Part shown: positions 4,394 to 10,062 of the stretch, piece by piece | How the letters are laid out: each line of letters begins with the position of its first letter | Numbering within the stretch: position 1 is the stretch's first letter | NCBI GenBank assembly: GCA_030606525.1 | Contig: JAUWGG010000020.1 | Location: forward strand, 1 to 10,062 | Direction: 5' to 3' | DNA length: 10,062 bases | From: Methanobacteriota archaeon | GTDB lineage: Archaea > Thermoplasmatota > Thermoplasmata > JAUWGG01 | Position numbers and translations under genes: made by a program | The notes under the pieces: generated by a model | The model's input: only the letters and a program-made list of their open reading frames with translations | Told to the model about the DNA's origin: nothing | The model's database searches: none

Positions 4394-5929
4394 TCAATTC
4401 CATTTCTTCTTGTTCTGCACCTTTTCCCTGTACCTCTTTTCCATCTCCATATGCTTTAATCTCTTTTTTTCCGATCGAGCTTTTCTTCTCTCCTCTTTTT
4501 CAATCTTTCTTGCCAACGATCTATTTTCTATTGCCTTTTGATTAAATTTCTTCCTTCTCTCTCTTTCCCTCTTATCAAATTCTATTTTTTCATTCTCCAA
4601 GTCCCTATGCCATTTCTCCTCTGGCTCAGCTTCTTTTTCTTCCTTCCTTCGCTCACTTGTAAAAACTCCTATGGTCGTTGCAACTACAGTTAAAATAAGA
4701 ACCATGAACACGATATTTAAAAATTGATAAGCTAGCTCAGGTTCAAACTCTGGGATCGTAAGAAGCATCGATGCCAATACAGCGGATGCCAAACCTCTAG
4801 GCATCATCTTCCACAAGATACTTCTGTCTTCTTTTATATCTTTATGTGCGATCGTAGTGAATCCCGACATTATGTATCTGACCATTATGATGCCCACGAA
4901 TATGAGAACAACAGCCCCCAAAAATAATATCAAAGGATCTAATGTGGTGATTATGCCTGGTAGAGCGCCATTGGGATTTATCTCCAGATCTTGCAAGTGA
5001 AGTGTGAATACCATGCCGAGGTAGACGAAGAAAAAGGTTCTTACTAGAAATGACAACTCGGAGTGAAATTGCTTTATCTTGGCATCGAGAACGAAGATCT
5101 TCTCTATCTTGAATATTCTCATGAATTCTTCTTTGTTGCTCAAAACTAAACCAAATACAAGGGCGGCGAAAGCTCCGCTCGCACCGATGTACTCGACACC
5201 AGCATACAACATGAAAAGCGCTCCTATGGTTATCATGAATGCAAAGGGCTTTCCATATAATTTCGTGAGGATCTCTAACCATATGATGCCGATCATTAAT
5301 CCCAAGCCGCCAGCTATAAAAAAGGCACCCAACAGATCACCGATAACAGATCCAGTTGCGATGGATGTGCCTTTGATCACCTCTATTAATGATATCGCAA
5401 CGATGATGCATAGGACATCTGTTAGTACAGATTCCAAGGTCAAAATTATCTTTGTATCTTCTTTTATATTGAGCATGGAAACGAGAGGTATAACGACAGC
5501 ACCGCTTATCCCACCGATTATGCAGCCAAGCAAAAGACCAGCGAAGATCCCATACCCCAGGAGGTAATATGCTATCAGAGCTGTTGAGACCATCGAGAAA
5601 CCAAATGTTAGGATGCTGTGAAATGCAGCAATACCTAGTTGATCCATTACCCTCTCAAAATTTAGGTTCAAACCCCCGTCAAAAAGAATGATCACTAGAG
5701 CCAGGGAGGCAAAATAGGGGGTTATCTTGCTCAACATATCGTGATTTATGAGCGTGATATTAAAGGTTGCTGCAGCTATCGGCCCGAGCAAAAGACCAAT
5801 GAAAATAAGAATTGGGATGTCAGAAATCTTCGTTTTCTCGAATAATAGGGAACCTCCAAAACCAACCAAAATAATCGCGCCAATTGATGCAAATGCTAAA
5901 TAAATATCCAAGGCATCCCTCGCAACCAT
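4394..5929 (-). CDS. CPA1-type Na+(K+)/H+ antiporter with long charged cytoplasmic tail
   Basis: 511 residues: about 12-13 membrane segments over residues 10-424, then a hydrophilic tail. CPA1/NhaP-like marks are FDGGL (83-87), the discontinuous-helix region GGISGAVVIPLV (139-150), ESVLTD (166-171, with the conserved Asp171 thought to carry the ion) and PRGLASAVLA (377-386). The usual TDPV of helix 5 is SGAV here, and the usual ND of helix 6 is TD. I recall similar variants in an archaeal sub-branch, so cation choice (Na+ or K+) is open. Residues 425-511 are almost only Lys, Arg, Glu and a few others, a predicted cytoplasmic helix or coiled coil that may regulate activity. The gene lies 39 bases after the nucleotidyltransferase stop. 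No ribosome binding site or well-placed own promoter is evident, so it is probably transcribed with the upstream genes. Confidence 0.9.
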   Translation of the reverse strand: MVARDALDIYLAFASIGAIILVGFGGSLLFEKTKISDIPILIFIGLLLGPIAAATFNITLINHDMLSKITPYFASLALVIILFDGGLNLNFERVMDQLGIAAFHSILTFGFSMVSTALIAYYLLGYGIFAGLLLGCIIGGISGAVVIPLVSMLNIKEDTKIILTLESVLTDVLCIIVAISLIEVIKGTSIATGSVIGDLLGAFFIAGGLGLMIGIIWLEILTKLYGKPFAFMITIGALFMLYAGVEYIGASGAFAALVFGLVLSNKEEFMRIFKIEKIFVLDAKIKQFHSELSFLVRTFFFVYLGMVFTLHLQDLEINPNGALPGIITTLDPLILFLGAVVLIFVGIIMVRYIMSGFTTIAHKDIKEDRSILWKMMPRGLASAVLASMLLTIPEFEPELAYQFLNIVFMVLILTVVATTIGVFTSERRKEEKEAEPEEKWHRDLENEKIEFDKRERERRKKFNQKAIENRSLARKIEKEERRKARSEKKRLKHMEMEKRYREKVQNKKKWN

Positions 5930-5968
5930 AATAACTTTTACTTTATTAAGATTTGTGTAAGGGGTCGA

Positions 5969-7066
5969 TCATCCTGTGCTTAGATTGTTACTTGGTGGTG
6001 TAACGTTCGCATCCTTCAATCTTGAATGGATCTTGATGGTCATGTCATCTCCGACAATGCTTGATAATATCTTCACATCCTCTTCGATATTGCAGTTCTT
6101 GGCTATCACGCTGTCCCTTATCTCGCTTTTCCATCCTATCTTACAATCCTCTAGAATTATGCTGTTCTTAATAGTGGCTGAGCGATCAACGAAAACATTA
6201 CCGTAGACGCAAGATCTTTCGACGATCGTTCTCTTGCTGATGTAAGCATCATTTCCTATATATGAAGGGCCAATGATCTTTGCACCCTTCTCTATCACAG
6301 CGCCCTTCCCAATGATCAACTTCCCCTTCGTTTTTACATTGGGAATATCGAGTTCTCCCCCTTCTCTTCTTACCTCCTCTATGCTCGCTTTAAGAAGATC
6401 CCTGGGATTACCTATGTCCACCCATATGCCCTCTATCTTTTTCCCATAGATGGGTATGTTCTTTTCTAGAAGTATGGGGAATACTTGCTTAGAGAAATCG
6501 AACATCTCGTTCTCAGGTATATGCTCTAAGACCTCAGGCTCAAGAATGTAAATCCCAGCGTTGATCAAATTGGAGAATATCTCTTCCTTTTTCGGCTTTT
6601 CCTTGAACTTTATTATTCGATCATTTTCATCCAAACCAACGATGCCAAATCCAAGAGGGTTCTCTACCTCGGTTAAAGCTATCGTGGCTATAGCACCGCT
6701 TTTTTTGTGATATTCATAGAGGCTCTTGATATTCACATCTGCCAGTACGTCACCGCTTGCAACAACGAAAGTATCATCAAGAAAATTAGCAACCTTTTTT
6801 ACTGCACCAGCCGTTCCAGCAGGCGCCTCTTCAAATGAGTAGAGAATACTTGCATTGTATTGCGATCCATCACCAATTCTTTTGATCAGATAGTCTGACA
6901 TATAGCCTGTTGTTACAATGATCTCCTTAAAATCAGCATTGACCAGAGAGCGGATAACATAATCTATGCAGGGTTTTCCAGCTATGGGTATCAGCGGCTT
7001 CGGTCTTCTTTCCGTCAAAGGCTTTAGCCTCTTCCCAACACCACCCGCTAAAACAACCGCCTTCAT
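5969..7066 (-). CDS. Sugar-phosphate nucleotidyltransferase with left-handed beta-helix C-terminus
   Basis: 365 residues. The N-terminal nucleotidyltransferase domain (1 to about 235) has LAGGVGKRLKPLT (6-18), RPKPL (21-25), PAGTAGAV (82-89), the metal Asp in SGDVLAD (Asp106), EKP (156-158), NAG (169-171) and WVDIGNP (215-221). The C-terminal part (about 250-345) is a run of hexapeptide-like repeats (IGKGAVIEKGAKIIG and similar) forming a left-handed beta-helix. The enzyme makes an NDP-sugar from NTP and sugar-1-phosphate for glycan or glycolipid synthesis. Long archaeal members include mannose-1-P guanylyltransferases, glucose-1-P thymidylyltransferases and UDP-GlcNAc/glucose synthases; sequence alone does not decide. 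ATG 7066 follows the coiled-coil gene's stop by 4 bases, and GGGTGA (7076-7071) serves as both ribosome binding site and stop, so translation is coupled. Confidence 0.92.
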   Translation of the reverse strand: MKAVVLAGGVGKRLKPLTERRPKPLIPIAGKPCIDYVIRSLVNADFKEIIVTTGYMSDYLIKRIGDGSQYNASILYSFEEAPAGTAGAVKKVANFLDDTFVVASGDVLADVNIKSLYEYHKKSGAIATIALTEVENPLGFGIVGLDENDRIIKFKEKPKKEEIFSNLINAGIYILEPEVLEHIPENEMFDFSKQVFPILLEKNIPIYGKKIEGIWVDIGNPRDLLKASIEEVRREGGELDIPNVKTKGKLIIGKGAVIEKGAKIIGPSYIGNDAYISKRTIVERSCVYGNVFVDRSATIKNSIILEDCKIGWKSEIRDSVIAKNCNIEEDVKILSSIVGDDMTIKIHSRLKDANVTPPSNNLSTG

Positions 7067-7070
7067 GCCC

Positions 7071-7937
7071 TCACCCGATCTCGATCTTTCCCTTCTTCAA
7101 CAGCTTTTCTAATGCTTCGTCTGCGACTTTCCTAAGCTTGTCCTCATCATCCAATGCTTTTTTAACAGCCATATTCTGCATCTCAATGACTCTCATAGCT
7201 CGCTTCCACTCATCCCTTTTTTCCTTTTTCACGGATAAGATCTTCTTAAGCATTTCTACTGCCCTTTGATGATAATAATCTGCCTGTTCCCTTGACTTCA
7301 AAAACGCCTCATGTTTCTTATTCGCTTCATTTATTAGATGCGAGATCTCGTTTACAATCACTATATACTTTTCGTGCACTTTTTGAGATTTGTCAGAAAG
7401 CGCTACAACAAGTGCGTGCTCTTCATCCGCTTTTTTAAATAAATTATCGATGGACTCATCAATTTCTTTAACATCAAATAAGATCGATTCTTGTTCCTTG
7501 AGCAATTCCTCTAATCTTTTAGCTTCATTAATTTTCTCCCTCAAAGTGGTGAGAAGCTTATTCTCTTCATCTAATGTTAGGGTGGTGGTTTGCTGTTTTA
7601 TTTCAAGCGTTGAGACATCAGTTCTAAGCGCTCCAATCTCATCTGCCAAGTTGGGACGCATCTTTACCCCCCGCTTCCTTTTATGCTCAATAAGATCCCT
7701 CGCTTGTTTCTGGTATTCATTCCTTGAATTCTTATGCCCTCGCATCTCCTCAACGAACTTGTTCCTTTCTTCTTTCAATTCACTCATTTCATCTATCAGG
7801 TCTTTCTTCTCCTCATTAAGGGCATTCCTCTCATCCCGATAGACTCTAGCTTCTTCGTTGAATGCATCTCTCTTATCGATGAGGGTCTGATACTTAAGCT
7901 CAGCGCTTTCTAGTTCAGTTTTCTTTTTCTTAGGCAT
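7071..7937 (-). CDS. Archaeal coiled-coil protein, COG1340-like
   Basis: 288 residues, nearly all helical and highly charged (Lys, Glu, Asp, Arg), with heptad-like spacing of Leu/Ile/Met through about 10-180 and again about 200-285. A short KRKRGVKMRPNLADEIGAL segment (92-110) breaks the pattern. No enzymatic motif, membrane segment or signal peptide is seen. The pattern fits the uncharacterised archaeal coiled-coil family COG1340; function is unknown and cytoskeletal or scaffold roles are only speculation. It begins MPKKKK, a start supported by the sharp change to noncoding sequence upstream and by a TATA-like stretch 20-38 bases before it; no good ribosome binding site is seen, so a leaderless or short-leader message is likely. 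It is the first gene of a probable three-gene operon with the nucleotidyltransferase and the antiporter. Confidence 0.85.
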   Translation of the reverse strand: MPKKKKTELESAELKYQTLIDKRDAFNEEARVYRDERNALNEEKKDLIDEMSELKEERNKFVEEMRGHKNSRNEYQKQARDLIEHKRKRGVKMRPNLADEIGALRTDVSTLEIKQQTTTLTLDEENKLLTTLREKINEAKRLEELLKEQESILFDVKEIDESIDNLFKKADEEHALVVALSDKSQKVHEKYIVIVNEISHLINEANKKHEAFLKSREQADYYHQRAVEMLKKILSVKKEKRDEWKRAMRVIEMQNMAVKKALDDEDKLRKVADEALEKLLKKGKIEIG

Positions 7938-7957
7938 ATGGATGCACTTTTTTCCCT

Positions 7958-7975
7958 TTATACATATAATACCTT
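7958..7975 (-). promoter_or_regulatory. Promoter of the coiled-coil/nucleotidyltransferase/antiporter operon
   Basis: On the minus strand AAGGTATTATATGTATAAA contains a TATA-like core (TTATATGTATAA). It sits about 21-38 bases upstream of the ATG at 7937, placing transcription start at or just before the start codon, as in leaderless archaeal genes. Confidence 0.45.
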
Positions 7976-8020
7976 ATCCTAATAAAATCTTTCTAATAAC
8001 ACATCGTAATAACCCAATAT

Positions 8021-8067
8021 TTTTTAATACCTATATCTATTGCCCATCCTCTTAATTTAGGGTGATG
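8021..8067 (+). promoter_or_regulatory. Promoter and ribosome binding site of the dehydrogenase gene
   Basis: TTTTTAATAC (8021-8030) is a TATA-like box and would start transcription near 8050. GGGTGATG (8060-8067) is an excellent archaeal ribosome binding site two bases before ATG 8070 and decides that start. The 132-base region between the two divergent genes (7938-8069) holds no other recognisable element. Confidence 0.5.
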
Positions 8068-8069
8068 AC

Positions 8070-9194
8070 ATGACAAAATACAAGATTGCATGGTTGCCAG
8101 GTGATGGCATAGGTAATGATGTAATGGATGCTGCCAGAACGGTTCTGGATGTTGTTGATCTGGACGCAGAATACATTCCAGGGGATGTTGGATGGGAGTT
8201 TTGGAGAAAGGAAGGCAATCCTTTACCAGAGCGAACCTTAGAACTGCTTAAAAATACTGATTGCTGTTTATTTGGTGCCATTACCTCTAAACCCAGGGAT
8301 GAAGCAAGGAGAGAATTAGCACCACAGCTTCGAGAAAAAAAATTTGAATATTTCAGCCCGATAGTGAAGATACGTCAGGAATTCAAACTCCATACGAATT
8401 TAAGACCATGCAAGGCCTTTGAAGGAAACCCTCTAAATTATAAGGATAATATCGATCTGGTGGTGTTTAGAGAGAACACAGAGGGTCTGTACTCTGGAGT
8501 GGAGTTCCATCCTTTGCCGAAAGAGGTGATGTCTGCCCTGCTTCACCATCCAAAGATGCACAGGTTTAGGGAAGTACCTTTAGAGGACATTGCTCTTTCC
8601 TGCAGGATATTCACTCGTCAAGGGTGTCAAAAAATCGTTAAACAAGCGTTCGAGTACGCTGAGAAAAAGAATAAAAGTAATGTTACGGTAATTGAAAAAC
8701 CAAATGTGCTCAGGGAAACTAGCGGTTTAATGATCCGCGAAGCCAGGAAAATCTCAGAAGAATATCCAAACATAGAGTTGTGGGAAACGAATGTAGATGC
8801 GATGTGCATGTGGCTTATAAAGAATCCTCATGATTATGGAATACTCGTGACATCCAATATGTTCGGTGATATCATCTCTGATCTGAGCGCTCAATTGGTG
8901 GGTGGATTAGGGTTCGCATCCAGCGCCAATATCGGAGATGATTACGCGCTCTTTGAACCAACCCATGGCTCAGCACCAAAGTATGCTGGTATGTACAAGG
9001 TGAATCCCACAGCCATGCTTTTGGCAACTAAGCTGATGATAGAATATCTAGGGGAAGAAGAAATTGCCAATAGATTAGAAAAGGCGATCGCGCAGGTGAT
9101 AAAAGAAGGGAAAGTAAGAACATATGATTTGGGTGGCAACAATACAACATTAGATGTTGCTAATGAAGTAGCGAAAAAGTTAAAGGAGATGTAG
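8070..9194 (+). CDS. Isocitrate/isopropylmalate dehydrogenase family enzyme
   Basis: 374 residues, a full-length beta-decarboxylating dehydrogenase. Seen: LPGDGIG (9-15), Arg102 and Arg112 (NLRP) and Arg134 for the carboxylates of the substrate, RENTEGLYSGVEF (134-146, Tyr141), catalytic Lys210 (EKPNVLR), metal-binding Asp243 (NVDAMCMWL) and Asp267/Asp271 (NMFGDIISDLSAQLVG), cofactor loop THGSAPKYAG (298-307) and TYDLGGNNTT (351-360). The reaction is oxidative decarboxylation of a 2-hydroxy-3-carboxy acid. RENTEGLYSG points to isocitrate or homoisocitrate rather than 3-isopropylmalate. Lys304-Tyr305 match NADP-type isocitrate dehydrogenase, while DLGG after Tyr352 looks like NAD-type enzymes, so cofactor choice is unclear. 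No leu, lys or TCA genes sit beside it. The phosphatase gene follows after 10 bases, in the same direction. Confidence 0.92.
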   Translation: MTKYKIAWLPGDGIGNDVMDAARTVLDVVDLDAEYIPGDVGWEFWRKEGNPLPERTLELLKNTDCCLFGAITSKPRDEARRELAPQLREKKFEYFSPIVKIRQEFKLHTNLRPCKAFEGNPLNYKDNIDLVVFRENTEGLYSGVEFHPLPKEVMSALLHHPKMHRFREVPLEDIALSCRIFTRQGCQKIVKQAFEYAEKKNKSNVTVIEKPNVLRETSGLMIREARKISEEYPNIELWETNVDAMCMWLIKNPHDYGILVTSNMFGDIISDLSAQLVGGLGFASSANIGDDYALFEPTHGSAPKYAGMYKVNPTAMLLATKLMIEYLGEEEIANRLEKAIAQVIKEGKVRTYDLGGNNTTLDVANEVAKKLKEM

Positions 9195-9204
9195 ATCAAG
9201 CAAT

Positions 9205-10062
9205 ATGAAATTTATCCAATCAATTATTGAGAATCCAGATGAAGTAGGGAAACTAAAAGAAAATCAGATTTCAAATTATCTTTTTCGAGTATTGGATTTA
9301 CTGGATAAGTTGAATGAACCAAGCTTGATTGAATTGAATAGCAGAGATGAAGTGATATTTGTTGGTGATACGCATGGAGACTTTGAAACAACTAAAACCA
9401 TCGTGCAACAAAAATTTCTTTCCAATCCAAACAATAAAAAACTCGTCTTTTTAGGGGATTATATCGATTGCACTCCACCTAATGTTAAATATGGTTCAAT
9501 AAAAAATATCACCTATTTATTCTTACTAAAACTCTCGTTCCCAAATCAAATATATCTATTGAAGGGAAATCATGAATCAATTGGGACGATGCCCTGCCAT
9601 CCATATGAATTTGAGGATGATCTGCAAAGAAGGTTCGGCACTAAAACAAGATTACATCCCATTTATCTAAGATTATTCGCCAAACTGCCGCTTATGATCA
9701 AAACGAAAAATGGAATCTATGCAGCGCATGGAGGCATACTCAAAGGTGCAAATCTAAATGAGTTAAGAAATGTGGATAGGAATGATAAACAGGTTTTAAG
9801 CTCGATAGTTTGGAGCGATCCGATAGATTATGGACCTCGCAGAGGTGGAATCCCTCGTGGCGATAGCTTTTCCTCATCTGAGCTATCAATCTTCTTAAAG
9901 AACATCGGCGCAAAGGTAATGATCAGAGGACACGATTACAACACTTTAGGTTATTCGATCTATAACAACAAATGCTTAACGATCTTCAGCTCGCGCCTTT
10001 ATATGAATAAAGGCAACGGAGGAGTATTGATCGCCAAAAGCAAGTTGGATAAGAAGATAAAC
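9205..10062 (+). CDS. PPP-family (PP1/PP2A-like) serine/threonine phosphatase, C-terminally partial
   Basis: Translated by hand: 286 residues from ATG 9205 with no stop before the window ends. The metallophosphatase motifs are in order: GDTHGD (54-59), GDYID (84-88), GNHE (121-124), HGG (175-177), WSDP (203-206) and RGHDYN (241-246). These supply the two-metal site (Asp55, His57, Asp85, Asn122, His175, His243). WSDP and RGH place it in the PPP Ser/Thr phosphatase group rather than general metallophosphoesterases. The usual GDxVDRG motif reads GDYIDCTPPN, so the Arg-Gly after the Asp is lost and the substrate phosphate contact there is changed. An N-terminal helical extension of about 48 residues precedes the domain. 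GGAGAT (9184-9189) lies 15 bases before the ATG, a long spacing. It is probably cotranscribed with the dehydrogenase; whether they share function is unknown. Confidence 0.88.
   Translation, partial: MKFIQSIIENPDEVGKLKENQISNYLFRVLDLLDKLNEPSLIELNSRDEVIFVGDTHGDFETTKTIVQQKFLSNPNNKKLVFLGDYIDCTPPNVKYGSIKNITYLFLLKLSFPNQIYLLKGNHESIGTMPCHPYEFEDDLQRRFGTKTRLHPIYLRLFAKLPLMIKTKNGIYAAHGGILKGANLNELRNVDRNDKQVLSSIVWSDPIDYGPRRGGIPRGDSFSSSELSIFLKNIGAKVMIRGHDYNTLGYSIYNNKCLTIFSSRLYMNKGNGGVLIAKSKLDKKIN

Noticed and set aside
4842..5567. Extra frames within the antiporter gene
   Set aside because: Arg/Cys/His-rich or unnatural composition, overlapping a complete membrane protein.
7390..7842. Ser/Leu-rich plus-strand frame of 150 residues
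   Set aside because: Antisense of Lys/Glu-rich coiled-coil codons commonly yields long Ser/Phe/Leu frames.
1..10062. CRISPR array, tRNA or rRNA genes
   Set aside because: No regularly spaced repeats and no cloverleaf or rRNA-like stretches were seen in the noncoding parts, which are short.

Overview
This window is chromosomal DNA from an archaeon. The evidence is a translation factor aIF1A - RIO1 kinase - KH-domain Dim2/Pno1 cluster, GGTGA-type ribosome binding sites, TATA-like promoter boxes, a COG1340-type coiled-coil protein and a eukaryote-like PPP phosphatase. The DNA is fairly A+T-rich. Gene content, including a small protein resembling DUF5611, would fit a euryarchaeal or Thermoplasmata-related lineage. 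That placement is inference from memory only.

Layout. 1-431 (-) is the N-terminal part of an exported M14 zinc carboxypeptidase. 432-589 is a divergent promoter region with a perfect 7-bp inverted repeat between a TATA box and the carboxypeptidase gene. 590-919 (+) is a small conserved archaeal protein whose end overlaps the convergent Dim2 stop. 2563-916 (-) is a ribosome/translation operon: aIF1A, Rio1, Dim2/Pno1. About 2604-2960 is a decayed IS200/IS605-type element with frameshifted tnpB C-terminal pieces and two bulged hairpins. 3112-4350 (+) is an ArsB/NhaD-type ion transporter. It converges on 7937-4394 (-), a likely operon of coiled-coil protein, sugar-phosphate nucleotidyltransferase and CPA1-type Na+(K+)/H+ antiporter. 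8070-9194 (+) is an isocitrate/isopropylmalate dehydrogenase family enzyme, followed by a PPP-family phosphatase (9205 to the window end, partial).

How the genes fit together. aIF1A acts in start-site selection, while Rio1 and Dim2 act in small-subunit maturation, so the (-) cluster is a coherent 30S biogenesis/initiation unit. The two transporters are likely ion-homeostasis genes. The nucleotidyltransferase supplies activated sugars.

Most unusual points. (1) aIF1A has no ATG, GTG or TTG that can start its conserved N-terminus; the only candidate is CTG at 2563-2561. (2) The transporter on the other side of the transposon remnant has an in-frame N-terminal membrane segment upstream of its first ATG, again without a canonical start. 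(3) The tnpB relic ends in an omega-RNA-like hairpin, and the sequence in the guide position is the aIF1A promoter.
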